A stretch of DNA of 64,000 bases from Roseobacter insulae (GCF_019375555.1 NZ_JAHXDN010000003.1:372001-436000); one strand, 5' to 3'; shown: positions 40,314 to 50,599, counted from the first letter of the stretch. The notes: generated from the letters alone by a model not told the origin. Made by a program: numbers and translations.

Positions 40314-41175
40314 TCCAGATGTCCGGCCCACCACAGATCGACACGTCGATCTGCCCCAGCGCCTCGGGGTTTTTGTGGGCATAATCGAGACCGTGCAGCA
40401 CGCTGCGAATGGCGTTCAGGCGGGCGCGTCTCTTGTCGTCGGACCGCACGATTGTCCATGGGGCCGTCTCGCAATGGGTGCGGGCCAATGTCTCGCCAAT
40501 GGCATTCGTGTACGCGTCCCAGCGTCTGAGGCCCTCCACGTCGATCCAGCTCAGCTTCCACTGTTTCAGCGGGTCGCTTTCGCGGCTCAACAGGCGCCGC
40601 AATTGCTCGGCCCGCCCGACGTTCAGCCAGAACTTGAACAGATGGATGCCTTCGTCGGCAATCATTTCCTCAAATGGCGTGACCTGGCTGAAGAATTGTT
40701 CGCGTTGTGCGTCCGTGCAGAAATCAAAAACCTTTTCGACGACGCCGCGATTATACCAACTGCGGTCGAAAAACACCACTTCACCGGCGGCGGGCAGATG
40801 CGCCACGTAGCGCTGGAAATACCACTGGGTTGCTTCTGTCTCCGTGGGTTTCGACAGGGCGACGATCCGCGCGCCCCGAGGATTAAGATTGGTGCGGAAC
40901 CTGCTGATTGTACCACCTTTTCCTGCACCATCGCGCCCCTCGAAGACAATCGCGATCCGTGCACCGCTTTCCTTTGCCCAGGCTTGCAGTTTGACCAGCT
41001 CGATCTGCAGGGCCGCCAGCGCCTTCTCGTAGCGTTTGCGCGCCATACGTGCCTCATGCGGATAGTCCTCCGACAGGATGTCGTTCTTTGCAGATGCGGC
41101 GATTGCATTGCGAATGTCTTCGGGCACGTCGTTTTTGTAGTAGCTGCTGATGGCGCCATCGAAGGGCAGGTCCAT
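40306..41175 (-). CDS. ppk2: Polyphosphate kinase 2
   Basis: PPK2 transfers phosphate between polyphosphate and nucleotides, usually making GTP or ATP. The 289-residue single-domain protein has the Walker [10 protein letters not shown] (80-88), the [13 protein letters not shown] lid region and the pattern [18 protein letters not shown]. The length is typical of single-domain PPK2 enzymes. Its operon partner is a TetR regulator. A GTTAA-N5-TTAAC dyad lies 40 nt upstream. Confidence 0.95.
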   Translation of the reverse strand: MDLPFDGAISSYYKNDVPEDIRNAIAASAKNDILSEDYPHEARMARKRYEKALAALQIELVKLQAWAKESGARIAIVFEGRDGAGKGGTISRFRTNLNPRGARIVALSKPTETEATQWYFQRYVAHLPAAGEVVFFDRSWYNRGVVEKVFDFCTDAQREQFFSQVTPFEEMIADEGIHLFKFWLNVGRAEQLRRLLSRESDPLKQWKLSWIDVEGLRRWDAYTNAIGETLARTHCETAPWTIVRSDDKRRARLNAIRSVLHGLDYAHKNPEALGQIDVSICGGPDIWNA

Positions 41176-41225
41176 AAGGCTCTCCTGGAGAGTGTATCTG
41201 GTATCAATATGGGATGTTAACCGGC

Positions 41226-42191
41226 TTAACGCAAACCGGCTCTGCGGGCCGCGCGGTCGATCGCATCCGACACCATCCCGGGTTCGGCATGGTGCGGCAT
41301 ATGCCCGACCCCCTCCAACCGGATCAGGTTGGCATTGGGCAGCAGTTTTGCCAGTGGTTCCGAGTGAATCTGCAGCGGTACAATGGTATCCGCCGTTCCG
41401 TGCAGAATTTCAACAGGGGTCGTCAGTGTGGGATATTTCTTTGCCATTTCAACAACGTAAGGCCGCAGGCTGTTAACCTGCTGCGCATTGGCGCGTTGGG
41501 TCGTGCGGCGCAGGGTCATCTCCGGACCGATGTGATCAAGATACCCGTCGGGAATTTTCTGCGGGGCGAATATCTCCCGGACCGTGTTTTCAATGGCCTG
41601 AGACGGCGCAAATGCCGTGATCAGCGGGATCGCGAGTGCACCACCCGCCTTCGAGGAATTGATCTGGTAGAACAGGCCCAGATCGCCGGGCCAGGGGTTG
41701 GAGGCCGCGCCCAGCAGCACCAGCGCCCCGGTGTCTTCCGGACGCTCCAAGGCCCAGGCCAGGGCAACGGCTCCACCGTATGAATGCCCGACCACAACCG
41801 GGTTGGTGATGCCCACGGCATCAGCGGCCGCCTGCATCAGACGGGCCTGCAGGGTCGGGGGTTCGGCGCGGTTGCTCCAAGCGCCGCCATAGCCGGGCCG
41901 CGGTCTGTTGCTCCAGCCCAGACCGGGGCGGTCCAGTGTAATCACCCGGTAGCGGTCACTCAGACGCCCGACCAGATCAAAGGTAAAGTCCCGCATGGAC
42001 CCGCTTGCACCATGGATCAGGACGACATCCGGGCCGGACCCTTCGACGCGTACATGGATGTCGGTGCCGTCCACATCTATGATTTGTCCCGATGGCGGAT
42101 AAAGCGCCTCGGCCGAAGCCTCTCGGGCAGATGCCCGCCATTGCACGAGCCCGATCACCACAACGACCATCAAAAGGCTCAGTACAGACAT
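41226..42191 (-). CDS. Alpha/beta hydrolase with N-terminal membrane anchor
   Basis: The 321-residue protein (ATG 42191, just after the metA stop) starts with one hydrophobic helix ([16 protein letters not shown]), so it is exported or anchored facing the periplasm. The hydrolase part has the oxyanion region VLIHGASGS, the nucleophile GHSYGGA, the acid in HGTADTIVP and the His in VGHMPHHAE. The substrate is unknown. It lies 1 nt after metA, but no link to methionine synthesis is apparent. Confidence 0.88.
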   Translation of the reverse strand: MSVLSLLMVVVVIGLVQWRASAREASAEALYPPSGQIIDVDGTDIHVRVEGSGPDVVLIHGASGSMRDFTFDLVGRLSDRYRVITLDRPGLGWSNRPRPGYGGAWSNRAEPPTLQARLMQAAADAVGITNPVVVGHSYGGAVALAWALERPEDTGALVLLGAASNPWPGDLGLFYQINSSKAGGALAIPLITAFAPSQAIENTVREIFAPQKIPDGYLDHIGPEMTLRRTTQRANAQQVNSLRPYVVEMAKKYPTLTTPVEILHGTADTIVPLQIHSEPLAKLLPNANLIRLEGVGHMPHHAEPGMVSDAIDRAARRAGLR

Positions 42192-42192
42192 C

Positions 42193-43110
42193 CTACGTTC
42201 CAATGCGCGTCATCTCGAAGGGGGTTGACTGGTAGATTTCGTTGATCCAGTTGCCGTAAAGCAGGTGTGCATGGCTACGCCACCGGTTGAGCGGCACCTG
42301 GGTCGGATCGTCACCGGGATAGTAATTCACCGGCACGTTGATCGGCGATCCACCGGCAACATCGCGATCGTATTCCTGCTTGAGCGTGTCCCTGTCATAT
42401 TCGAAATGGTTGAAGATATAGAGCGCGCGATGCGCGGCATCCTCCACCAGACACGGCCCGACCTGATCACTGCCCAAAAGGGTTTTCAGCCCGCCGGTGG
42501 CATCGATTTCATCCTGGCGCATTTCGGTCCAGCGCGAGACGGGAATGACGCAATCATCCGAGAACCCGCGCAGATAGGGCGAAGAGGGCGCGAGGTTACG
42601 GTGCCGGAAACATCCAAAGGCCTTCGCCTTCAGCATGTGTTTCCTGACGCCATGGAAATGGTTGATCATCGCCATGCCGCCCCAGCAGACGCCAAACGTG
42701 GAATGCACGTTTGTCTGGGTCCAATCCATTACCTCGCGCAGTTCATCCCAATAGGTGACATCCGGAAAAGGCAGGTGCTCAATGGGCGCGCCGGTGATGA
42801 TCAGCCCGTCAAACTTCTCGTGTTTGACCTCCTGGAAAGAGCGGTAAAAGCTCTCCATGTGCTCGGCGGCTGTGTTCTTGGTCCGGTGCTCGGACATGCG
42901 CAGCAGGCTGAGTTCGATCTGCAGCGGTGTCGCGCCGATAAGCCGCGCGAACTGGTTCTCGGTCTGAATCTTCTTGGGCATCAGGTTGAGAAGGCCAATC
43001 CGCAGGGGGCGAATATCCTGCCGGGCCGCGTGATCTTCGTCGAGCACCATCACCCCTTCGCGCGTCAGCACGTCGTAGGCAGGCAGGTCGGCGGGAATTC
43101 TGATCGGCAT
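42193..43110 (-). CDS. metA: Homoserine O-acyltransferase MetA (acetyl type predicted)
   Basis: MetA activates homoserine for methionine synthesis. From ATG 43110 the protein has 305 residues, the family norm. The catalytic Cys142 lies in FGVCWGGM, and His235/Glu237 in NHFEYD. Residue 111 is Glu (TGAPIEHL). In characterised enzymes Glu111 goes with acetyl-CoA and Gly111 with succinyl-CoA, so I predict O-acetylhomoserine. It is followed by the hydrolase gene. I see no SAM-II-type riboswitch in the 90 nt upstream. Confidence 0.94.
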   Translation of the reverse strand: MPIRIPADLPAYDVLTREGVMVLDEDHAARQDIRPLRIGLLNLMPKKIQTENQFARLIGATPLQIELSLLRMSEHRTKNTAAEHMESFYRSFQEVKHEKFDGLIITGAPIEHLPFPDVTYWDELREVMDWTQTNVHSTFGVCWGGMAMINHFHGVRKHMLKAKAFGCFRHRNLAPSSPYLRGFSDDCVIPVSRWTEMRQDEIDATGGLKTLLGSDQVGPCLVEDAAHRALYIFNHFEYDRDTLKQEYDRDVAGGSPINVPVNYYPGDDPTQVPLNRWRSHAHLLYGNWINEIYQSTPFEMTRIGT

Positions 43111-43203
43111 TGGTCTTCTTTCGGAACACGGGTTCAGAGCAGTGAGATAGCCTCTTGGCAAGGGTGCCTCAAGGGGCGCGGTTTCACAGGTCGGTGTAGA
43201 GGG

Positions 43204-44052
43204 TCAGAGGCAGCTGGCGATGAGATCTTCGAAGTCCTGCGGCGATCCTAGCCCGGCGACCTGATCCGCGGTCACGGTGACGCCCCAGCGCGACATGGCC
43301 TCGTAGCGCGGCTGGCGGTGCGCCAGGGCACGTGAGTAGGTGAAACGAATGAACTCATCCGGATCAACATCATCTTCTGAGTATTTGCTTTTACTCAGAA
43401 ACTCCTGCCACACGCGTGCAAGGAACTCCGGCTGATAGGCCATTGGTTTCGGCGCCCGATCAAACCGGCGGATCAATTCCTGGGTGTGGGCGTCATCTCC
43501 CTTGATCCATATCAGCAGACAGTGCTTGGCCAGATCGCACATCAGCGCGTCGTTGTCATCCGTGGCGTCCACCCATTCGCAGATCGACCCGCCGGAATCG
43601 CAGATGAAATGCGGATACCCGTATAGCGCCTCGGCGCGTTCGGCGAAATGCGCCGTGTCATAGAGCGCCGAGATTTCAGCCTGCCGGAACTGCACTTGTC
43701 GCCGCGCGTATTCCTGCATGGGCAGGCCACCCTTTTCAGGGTCTCCCGGTTTGCCGAGATAGGTTGCGACGGGCGCGAGATTGTCGAAGGTGATGTTGGA
43801 GCCGATGTAGATGCTGTCGCTCATCAGCAGGTCGCGCAGAAAGGGCACCTTCATCGCTTCGGCCTTCGCATTGTCTGCAATGAATTCGCCCATGTAGCGT
43901 GTGCCGATCCGGTAATCGATGGAATAGTGGAACCAGCTGCCCGAAGCCCGCAGCAGATTGGACATATGGGTCTTGCCAAGACCGGACATGCCATAGACCA
44001 GAACGGATTTACGCGGCGCGGCGCGCCAGTCGGCAGCGGAAGTGTACAGCAT
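43204..44052 (-). CDS. P-loop ATPase of unknown role
   Basis: The 282-residue protein has a Walker A motif GMSGLGKT at 21-28 close to its N-terminus, followed by TH and a leucine-rich helix. Distinct features include SIDYRIGTRYMGEFI, FICDSGGSICEWVDATDD and LLIWIKGDDAHTQELI. It looks like a kinase-like ATPase that recognises a substrate. I do not recognise a characterised family. No partner lies next to it: metA is downstream and an EamA gene upstream, with a 62-nt gap. Confidence 0.75.
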   Translation of the reverse strand: MLYTSAADWRAAPRKSVLVYGMSGLGKTHMSNLLRASGSWFHYSIDYRIGTRYMGEFIADNAKAEAMKVPFLRDLLMSDSIYIGSNITFDNLAPVATYLGKPGDPEKGGLPMQEYARRQVQFRQAEISALYDTAHFAERAEALYGYPHFICDSGGSICEWVDATDDNDALMCDLAKHCLLIWIKGDDAHTQELIRRFDRAPKPMAYQPEFLARVWQEFLSKSKYSEDDVDPDEFIRFTYSRALAHRQPRYEAMSRWGVTVTADQVAGLGSPQDFEDLIASCL

Positions 44053-44114
44053 GGGGTGCGTCCTGAGACCTGTGGGGGTGTCCCTGTCCTAGCGAGGCAC
44101 CGTGGGGTGGTCAA

Positions 44115-45041
44115 TCAGTCCCCGGCAATGGCTTTGCGCTTGCGGAGCATGTGCCACACCCGCCCGTCCACCACCAGCAGCCCGAGCGCCAGCAGGGCAA
44201 AGCCCGCATAAGCGTTCGGATTGAGCGACTCGTTGCGAACAAGCGCGCCGAGCAAGATGGCAACAGGGGCAATCAGCAGGGTCACCAGCAACAGGTTGCC
44301 GCTGCCGGCCAGATCCAGCACGTAGTAATAGAGCAGGTAGGCACCTGCAGTGGCGATCACCGCGTAATAGACGATGGCCATGATCGTCACGGGCTGAAGA
44401 TCAAAGCGAATGGGGCCTTCGAGCATGATTGCCAGCGGCACGGTGATCACGGAGGCAGTGGTCAACATGCCCGCTGCGGCGACTTGCGGCGCGAGCCCGG
44501 AGAGCGTTTGGCGCGCCCATGCTCCGGCGAGGGCATAGGAAACCGTCCCGCCCAACACAGCCAGCTGGGCTATCGACCTCAGATCGAAACTGCGCAGGTT
44601 CTCCAGGCCGATTGCGGTGACGACACCCGCGAACCCCAATCCGACGCCAACCGTCTTGCGGACCGTGAGTTTCTCGTCGGCAAAAAAGAGGGCTGCCACC
44701 AGGACACCAAATACGGCGGTCGCGGCGTTCAGGATCGACGTAAGCCCGGTTTCGATATGCAGTTGACCCCAGGCCATCAGGCCGAAGGGAATAACGTTGT
44801 TCAACAGCCCCATGATCAGAAAGGCCATCCAGATCCGCGGTTCTTTCGGCACGGGCAGCCGCAGGGCAATGACCACGATCCAGAGCACCAGCATCGCCCA
44901 GAAGGTCCGATGGGCGACCGATGTCACTGGCCCGATTTCGTCCAATGCAATGCGGATCGACAAAAATGAGGCGCCCCAGATCATCGCCAGAAGCAACAGG
45001 GCGCTCCACGCTTTGCCGGAGAGGGTTTTTTGAGGTGTCAT
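44115..45041 (-). CDS. EamA-family drug/metabolite exporter
   Basis: The 308-residue inner-membrane protein has about ten hydrophobic helices arranged as two EamA repeats (for example LLLAMIWGASFLSIRIALDE and MAIVYYAVIATAGAYLLYYY). It likely exports amino acids or related metabolites. It is monocistronic or coupled to the ATPase downstream (62 nt). Confidence 0.9.
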   Translation of the reverse strand: MTPQKTLSGKAWSALLLLAMIWGASFLSIRIALDEIGPVTSVAHRTFWAMLVLWIVVIALRLPVPKEPRIWMAFLIMGLLNNVIPFGLMAWGQLHIETGLTSILNAATAVFGVLVAALFFADEKLTVRKTVGVGLGFAGVVTAIGLENLRSFDLRSIAQLAVLGGTVSYALAGAWARQTLSGLAPQVAAAGMLTTASVITVPLAIMLEGPIRFDLQPVTIMAIVYYAVIATAGAYLLYYYVLDLAGSGNLLLVTLLIAPVAILLGALVRNESLNPNAYAGFALLALGLLVVDGRVWHMLRKRKAIAGD

Positions 45042-45094
45042 GGCTGCAAACTAGGCGGAGTGGCCGATGCGGGCCACCCGTTTCCTGCGCAAAG

Positions 45095-45126
45095 AAAAAC
45101 CCCCGCGCGCGATGGCTTGCGGGGGT
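45095..45126 (-). terminator. Rho-independent terminator of the FadL-type porin gene
   Basis: On the minus strand ACCCCCGC, a 12-nt loop and GCGGGGGT form an 8-bp stem, followed by a T-rich run (TTTTTC). It lies just after the porin stop codon. Confidence 0.85.
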
Positions 45127-45149
45127 TTGCCGATGTCTGATCCCGGGGA

Positions 45150-46256
45150 TCAGAAGTTGTAGCCGACCTTGAAGCCGATGGCGACAGCATCGTTGCCGTC
45201 AAAGCGGGCTGCGGGGGCAATCGCGCCAACCCGTGTGACGGTGTCACCGATGCGCACATAGCGGATGCCCGTGGTGATCTTCATCTTGCCCTTGGTGTAG
45301 ATGGCGGCGAGGCCGATGCTTTCCTGACCATCGGACGGGCCCAGATTGGTAAAGAAGCTGCCGTTGGTTTCTTCATATCCCAGAGTGGCGGCAACGGACC
45401 ACGTATCGTTCAGGCGACGGCCCACACCAAGTGTGTAGGTGTAGACGTCATCCTGATAGCTGAGCAGCGAACCGCCAGAGGTCAGCACCTGATAGTTTGC
45501 CGGTGTCAGAGCGAAATCCGACCAGTCAACCCAGCGCACACCGCCGAACAGCAGGGTGTCCGCGGCGATACCGGTCTGGAAGGCGAGGTTGACGGATTGC
45601 GGCGTTTCAAACTCGGTGACCGAACTGTTCGGCCCACCCAGTGCTGCCGATGTCTCGACTGTATCGTTGCTGTGTGACACCTCGGAGTTGTAGGTCAGAG
45701 AGACCCGCAAGGCGATGTCGGGACGCTCGTATGCCACCCCGGCAACATAGCCTACGCCATAGTCGCGGTCCGCCGTGACGTTGTAAAGTGACACGAAGGG
45801 AATCGTTGCGGAGGCTTCCACCGATTGCAGGCGCAATCCGCCGTACACACTGAATCCCGTGGGCATGTTGTATTGCAACAGTCCGGTCAGCGCGTAGGAT
45901 TGGAATTCGGCAAGCGACCCGGACGCAAAATAGCCGGTGCCGAGGTTGTAGTTCACATCCGCCTTGAACGGTTCGTCCAGGATCAGGGCATAGGACCAGG
46001 TATCATTCAGGTCGGCCTTATAGGCGGCGGAGAATTGGAAATAGCTAGGAGAGATGTCTCCCGATCCGGTCCCGTTCGGCAAGGCGGATACCGTGTTGCC
46101 GGACAGGTCAGGTGATACAGTTGCGAAACTGAATTCCGCATAGCGACCGGTCTCGAACAGGACATCGACTGACTGTCCCGTGCGGTCCAACGCGCCCGCA
46201 TGTGCTGCGCCTGTCGCCAGACATAACAGTGTTACACTTGTAAAATACGATTTCAT
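45150..46256 (-). CDS. FadL/OmpP1-type outer membrane transporter
   Basis: The 368-residue protein starts at ATG 46256, after GGGGAGGAG. It has a signal peptide ending at AAHAG and then ALDRTGQSVDVLFETGRYAE, close to the FadL opening motif. The rest is a beta-barrel with alternating strands and a C-terminal Phe (VGYNF), as needed for outer-membrane insertion. FadL proteins take up hydrophobic compounds such as long-chain fatty acids. It is a single gene between two EamA exporters, with terminators on both sides. Confidence 0.88.
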   Translation of the reverse strand: MKSYFTSVTLLCLATGAAHAGALDRTGQSVDVLFETGRYAEFSFATVSPDLSGNTVSALPNGTGSGDISPSYFQFSAAYKADLNDTWSYALILDEPFKADVNYNLGTGYFASGSLAEFQSYALTGLLQYNMPTGFSVYGGLRLQSVEASATIPFVSLYNVTADRDYGVGYVAGVAYERPDIALRVSLTYNSEVSHSNDTVETSAALGGPNSSVTEFETPQSVNLAFQTGIAADTLLFGGVRWVDWSDFALTPANYQVLTSGGSLLSYQDDVYTYTLGVGRRLNDTWSVAATLGYEETNGSFFTNLGPSDGQESIGLAAIYTKGKMKITTGIRYVRIGDTVTRVGAIAPAARFDGNDAVAIGFKVGYNF

Positions 46257-46335
46257 GAAGCTCCTCCCCGGAACATTGCCCTGTGTTGGTTTTAGCGATT
46301 TTGCTTTGAAAGGCTGGGGCAATTAATCACGAAAA

Positions 46336-46365
46336 TGCCCTGCGTCAATTAATGACGCAGGGGCA
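46336..46365 (-). terminator. Strong hairpin after the second EamA gene
   Basis: CTGCGTCA and TGACGCAG pair perfectly around ATTAA, extended by GCC/GGGC with one bulge. On the minus strand TTTT follows the stem. It lies 26 nt after the EamA stop and upstream of the porin, so it separates the two transcripts. Confidence 0.65.
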
Positions 46366-46390
46366 AAATGCGTTGTGACCTGACGTAAAA

Positions 46391-47254
46391 TCAAGTTTTT
46401 GTTCGGGTCTCGGACCAAATGTTCAAATAGTTGCCGGCAAAGATGACCAGAGCGCCGAGAAATACCCAGGCATCCAGCGGCTCGTCATAGAGCAACATGC
46501 CGATCACGGCGATCGCGGGAAGTCGGACAAAATCAATGGGCACCACCACGGTGGCCGGCGCAATCGACAGGGCATTTGTCAGGCAGTAATGCGCGATCAG
46601 CCCTGCCGCGCCGATCAGGATCACCAGTGGCAGCGCCTCGGCCGAGGGCCAGGCGATGTCGCCATCATACCCGGCCGCTATGACACCGAACACCAGCTGC
46701 GTCACCGTCAGGTAAAACAGAATGCAGGTGATGGATTGGGTGCGGGTCAGTCGCTTGGTCAGCATGATCGTGAGGGCGAAAAATATGGCGCAGGAAGCGG
46801 CGGTGATCACGCCTGCGTTGATCCCCGCCATGTCCGGGCGGGCAACGATCAGAATGCCGATAAAGCCCATGATGGCCGCAAAGGCGCGCATCGGGGTCAG
46901 GCGTTCGCCGAGAATCAGCGGTGACAGCACGATCACCCAAAGCGGCGTTGTGAACTCCAGCGCAAACACCTGCGCAAGGGGAATCGCCGTGACCGCGTAG
47001 AACCACAGGTTCTGACCGGTGAAATGCGCAAGGTTGCGTAACATCTGAACCTGCAGGTTACGCGAATTGATTTCGCGCCACGTGCCGAAAAGGCCCGCCA
47101 GCGCGACCACGATCAGAACGCCGAAAAGGCTGCGATACATCATGATCTCGAAGGTATCGAGCTCTGAGGCCAATTCGCGGCCCGCCACCGCCATCGACGA
47201 GAAAGAGGCGATGGACCCGATCATCCATAAGGCCGCCTTGAAGGTCGCGCTCAT
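46391..47254 (-). CDS. EamA-family transporter (RhaT/S-adenosylmethionine-uptake-like)
   Basis: The 287-residue protein starts at ATG 47254 and has ten predicted helices in two EamA repeats. Typical parts are LWMIGSIASFSSMAVAGREL and PLWVIVLSPLILGERLTPMR. The substrate is not predictable. Its start is 41 nt after the guaA stop on the same strand, so co-transcription is possible. Confidence 0.9.
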   Translation of the reverse strand: MSATFKAALWMIGSIASFSSMAVAGRELASELDTFEIMMYRSLFGVLIVVALAGLFGTWREINSRNLQVQMLRNLAHFTGQNLWFYAVTAIPLAQVFALEFTTPLWVIVLSPLILGERLTPMRAFAAIMGFIGILIVARPDMAGINAGVITAASCAIFFALTIMLTKRLTRTQSITCILFYLTVTQLVFGVIAAGYDGDIAWPSAEALPLVILIGAAGLIAHYCLTNALSIAPATVVVPIDFVRLPAIAVIGMLLYDEPLDAWVFLGALVIFAGNYLNIWSETRTKT

Positions 47255-47295
47255 CTTGGGGTCTTCTCTGTCGGGTATGCGGCGCTGCCGGAGGT

Positions 47296-48858
47296 CTATT
47301 CCCACTCGATTGTTCCGGGCGGTTTCGACGTGATGTCGTAGGTCACCCGGTTGATGCCGGGCACCTCGTTGATGATACGCGTCGCGGTTTCGCCTAGGAA
47401 ATCATGGCTGAAGGGGTAGTAATCCGCCGTCATGCCGTCCACCGAGGTGACGGCGCGCAAGGCACAGGCAAAATCATAGGTCCGGCCATCGCCCATGACC
47501 CCCACGGTGCGCACCGGCAGGATCGCGACAAACGCCTGCCAGATCTCGTCGTAAAGCCCGTGCTTGCGAATCTGGTCGATGTACACCGCATCCGCTTCCC
47601 GCAGGATATCAAGCTTTTCGCGGGTGATTTCGCCGGGGCAGCGGATGGCCAGACCCGGACCGGGGAAGGGGTGACGGCCGATGAAACTGTCGGGCAGGCC
47701 AAGCTCACGCCCCAGTGCCCGCACCTCGTCCTTGAAAAGCTCGCGCAGCGGCTCGACCAGCTGCATGTTCATCCGTTCCGGCAAGCCACCGACGTTGTGG
47801 TGCGATTTGATCGTCACCGAGGGGCCGCCGGAAAAACTGACCGATTCGATCACATCGGGATAAAGCGTACCCTGCGCGAGAAAATCAGCCCCGCCGATTT
47901 CCTTTGCGTGCTTCTCGAACACCTCGATGAAAAGGCCGCCGATGATCTTGCGCTTGGTTTCAGGGTCGCTGACACCTTCCAGCTTGCCCAGAAACAGGTC
48001 TGATTCGTCCGCGTGGATCAGCGGCAGGTTATAATGTTCGCGGAACATGCCGACGACCTGCTCGCTCTCACCTTTGCGCATCAGCCCGTGATCCACGTAG
48101 ACGCAGGTCAGCTGATCGCCGATCGCTTCGTGAATCAGGACTGCCGCAACGGAGGAATCGACGCCGCCGGACAAGGCGCAGATGACGCGACCGGATCCAA
48201 CCTGATCGCGAATGCGCTGGATTGCTTCCTCGCGGTAGGCACCCATCGTCCAGTCCCCCCTGAACCCGGCGAGACGCACGAAATTCTCGTAAAGCTTGGC
48301 GCCGTTGGGGGTGTGATGCACCTCCGGGTGGAACTGCACGGCATAAAAATCGCGCGTGGTGTCACCGGTGATGGCAAATGGCGCATTGGGTGAGGTGCCG
48401 TACACCTCAAAACCCGGGGCGATTTCGCTCACGTGGTCGCCATGGCTCATCCAGACCTGCTCGCGGTCCGCCTCGAACCATCCTTCCAGCAAGGCAAGTT
48501 TGCGGGCCTCGGGGGTCACGTAGGCCCGCCCGAATTCGGCGGTGCCATGGCCCCGTTCCACCTTGCCGCCAAGACAGTGCATCATCACCTGCTGGCCGTA
48601 ACAAATGCCAAGGATCGGCACGCCAAGGTCAAAAACCCCCTTGGGCGGCATCGGGGCACCATCGGCAAACACCGACGAGGGGCCGCCGGAGAAGATGACG
48701 GCCTTGGGGGCAAACTCTTTTAGGAATGCATCCGTTACCGCGTTGAAGGGGTGTATCTCGCAGTAGACGTTCAATTCACGCAGGCGGCGCGCAATCAGCT
48801 GCGTTACCTGGCTGCCAAAGTCGATGATGAGAAGGCGGTCATGGTCTTGTGTGCTCAT
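47296..48858 (-). CDS. guaA: GMP synthase (glutamine-hydrolysing)
   Basis: GuaA converts XMP to GMP. The 520-residue protein has the class I glutaminase domain with Cys86 in GICYGQQ and the His/Glu pair in FHPEVHHT. The ATP-pyrophosphatase motif SGGVDSS is near residue 235, and the C-terminal dimerisation domain ends in KPPGTIEWE. Neighbouring genes are not in purine metabolism; hpt lies 7 kb away. Confidence 0.98.
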   Translation of the reverse strand: MSTQDHDRLLIIDFGSQVTQLIARRLRELNVYCEIHPFNAVTDAFLKEFAPKAVIFSGGPSSVFADGAPMPPKGVFDLGVPILGICYGQQVMMHCLGGKVERGHGTAEFGRAYVTPEARKLALLEGWFEADREQVWMSHGDHVSEIAPGFEVYGTSPNAPFAITGDTTRDFYAVQFHPEVHHTPNGAKLYENFVRLAGFRGDWTMGAYREEAIQRIRDQVGSGRVICALSGGVDSSVAAVLIHEAIGDQLTCVYVDHGLMRKGESEQVVGMFREHYNLPLIHADESDLFLGKLEGVSDPETKRKIIGGLFIEVFEKHAKEIGGADFLAQGTLYPDVIESVSFSGGPSVTIKSHHNVGGLPERMNMQLVEPLRELFKDEVRALGRELGLPDSFIGRHPFPGPGLAIRCPGEITREKLDILREADAVYIDQIRKHGLYDEIWQAFVAILPVRTVGVMGDGRTYDFACALRAVTSVDGMTADYYPFSHDFLGETATRIINEVPGINRVTYDITSKPPGTIEWE

Positions 48859-49054
48859 GACCGCTGATTAGGCGCGGGAGCCGCAAGTGGCAAGAGCGGG
48901 ATTGACGCGCGACGCGCCGCACGCTGAATAATCCGCAAAGACCGGGTGACTTGGGGGCGTATGTCGCTTTTTTCCCTGCAAGGCCGTTATGGGCCAGAGG
49001 CGGGTTGATTTAGTAATGTAGCACAAGCGCAAGCTGAGACATGGGAGACATGAG

Positions 49055-50596
49055 ATGGCGGTAGCAGAGCGTAGACGCGGACGTGGCGGCGGCGGTGCGG
49101 CCAGACGTGCGGAAAGAAGTGCGGTCTCGTTTGAAACGGCGCGTTACATCGAACGGAACATTCCGAACTTTGAAATCCTCACCGAAGAGGCGCTCGACAT
49201 CATCGAAACAAATGCCGAGACGGTACTGGAAGAAATCGGCGTCAATTTCGTTGAGAATCCTGCCGCCCTGGAAAGATGGCGCGAGGCGGGCGCGGATATC
49301 GACGGGGAGCGTGTCCGCATTCCGCGGGGCCTGGCACGTCAACTGTGCAAAACGGCTCCCGCCAGCTACACCCAGCACGCGCGCAACCCGGAACGTACGG
49401 TTGTGATCGGTGGCAAGAACCTCGTGCTGGCGCCGGTCTATGGCCCGCCTTTCGTGCGCGACACCCTGGGCGGGCGGCGTTACGCGACGATGGAAGATTT
49501 CCGCAAATTTGTGAAACTGGGCTACATGTCCCGCTGGCTGCACCATTCGGGCGGGACCGTGTGCGAGCCGACCGACATTGCCGTCAACAAGCGCCACCTC
49601 GATATGCTGCATGCCCATATGACGCTGAGCGACAAACCCTTCATGGGGTCGGTGACGGAGCCAAGCCGCGCGCAGGATTCCGTGGAGATGTGCGAGATCC
49701 TGTTCGGCAAGGACTTCGTTCAGGAAAACACGGTGATGACCTCGCTGATCAACATCAACTCGCCCATGACCTTCGATGACGTGATGATGGGGGCGCTGGA
49801 AGTCTACGCGAAGAACAATCAGGCCTGCATCATCTCTCCCTTCATCGTGGGCGGCGCGATGGCACCGGTGTCGGTGGCCGGAACGCTGACACAGGTCCTG
49901 GCCGAGGTTCTGGCCGGCATCGCCTACAGCCAACTGATCCGCCCCGGTGCCCCGGTGATCATGGGGGCGTTTGTCACATCTATTGACATGAACTCAGGCG
50001 CGCCGACCTTCGGCACACCGGAGGCGGCGCATATCACCTATGGAGCGGGGCAACTGGCGCGGCGTCTGGGCCTGCCTTACCGCTCGGCAGGATCGTTCTG
50101 CGGCTCGAAACTGCCGGATGCACAGGCTGCTTACGAGACGTCGAACAGCTTAAACATGGGCCTGCTGGCGGGGGTGAATTTCATGCTGCATTCCTGCGGC
50201 TGGCTGGAAGGCGGCCTTGTCTCCTCTTTCGAGAAATTCGTGATGGACGCCGATCAGCTTGGCACGCTGCATCATCTGGCAAAAGGCGTGTCCATAGATG
50301 AAAATGCACAAGCCATGGATGCCATCCGCGAGGTTGGACCCGGGGGGCATTACCTCGGGTGCGACCATACGCAGATGAACTTCAAATCCGCCTTCTGGAA
50401 ATCGGACCTGTTGGATTACAAGCCTTTCGAGACCTGGGAGGATGAGGGGGCACGCGATACACAGGCCCTTGCCGCACTCAGGGTCGAGAAGATGCTGAAC
50501 GATTACCAGCAACCGGCACTCGACCCGGGCATTGCGCAGGCGTTGTCCGAGTATATTGCCCGCAAGAAAGCGGAAGCCCCCGACAGTTTCATGTAG
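49055..50596 (+). CDS. MttB-family methyltransferase, non-pyrrolysine type
   Basis: The 513-residue protein has the trimethylamine methyltransferase (MttB) fold, for example NFEILTEEALDIIETNAETV, GIAYSQLIRPGAPVIMGAFV and GSFCGSKLPDAQAAYETSNS. The frame has no internal amber codon, so it is not a pyrrolysine enzyme. Non-Pyl members demethylate glycine betaine or other quaternary amines onto a corrinoid protein. The basic N-terminus (AERRRGRGGGGAARRAER) is unusual. No corrinoid-protein, reductive-activator or transporter genes are next to it, so the substrate is unknown. Confidence 0.88.
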   Translation: MAVAERRRGRGGGGAARRAERSAVSFETARYIERNIPNFEILTEEALDIIETNAETVLEEIGVNFVENPAALERWREAGADIDGERVRIPRGLARQLCKTAPASYTQHARNPERTVVIGGKNLVLAPVYGPPFVRDTLGGRRYATMEDFRKFVKLGYMSRWLHHSGGTVCEPTDIAVNKRHLDMLHAHMTLSDKPFMGSVTEPSRAQDSVEMCEILFGKDFVQENTVMTSLININSPMTFDDVMMGALEVYAKNNQACIISPFIVGGAMAPVSVAGTLTQVLAEVLAGIAYSQLIRPGAPVIMGAFVTSIDMNSGAPTFGTPEAAHITYGAGQLARRLGLPYRSAGSFCGSKLPDAQAAYETSNSLNMGLLAGVNFMLHSCGWLEGGLVSSFEKFVMDADQLGTLHHLAKGVSIDENAQAMDAIREVGPGGHYLGCDHTQMNFKSAFWKSDLLDYKPFETWEDEGARDTQALAALRVEKMLNDYQQPALDPGIAQALSEYIARKKAEAPDSFM

Positions 50597-50599
50597 GTT

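Noticed and set aside
41216-41230. TTAA-N5-TTAA near ppk2 as a CtrA site
   Set aside because: The spacing is 5, not 7, and it forms an inverted repeat; kept only as a possible dyad in the ppk2 note.
43111-43203. Possible SAM-II riboswitch upstream of metA
   Set aside because: The 93-nt leader lacks the conserved SAM-II pairing and A-rich loop; nothing beyond a weak GAAAGAAG ribosome site is visible.
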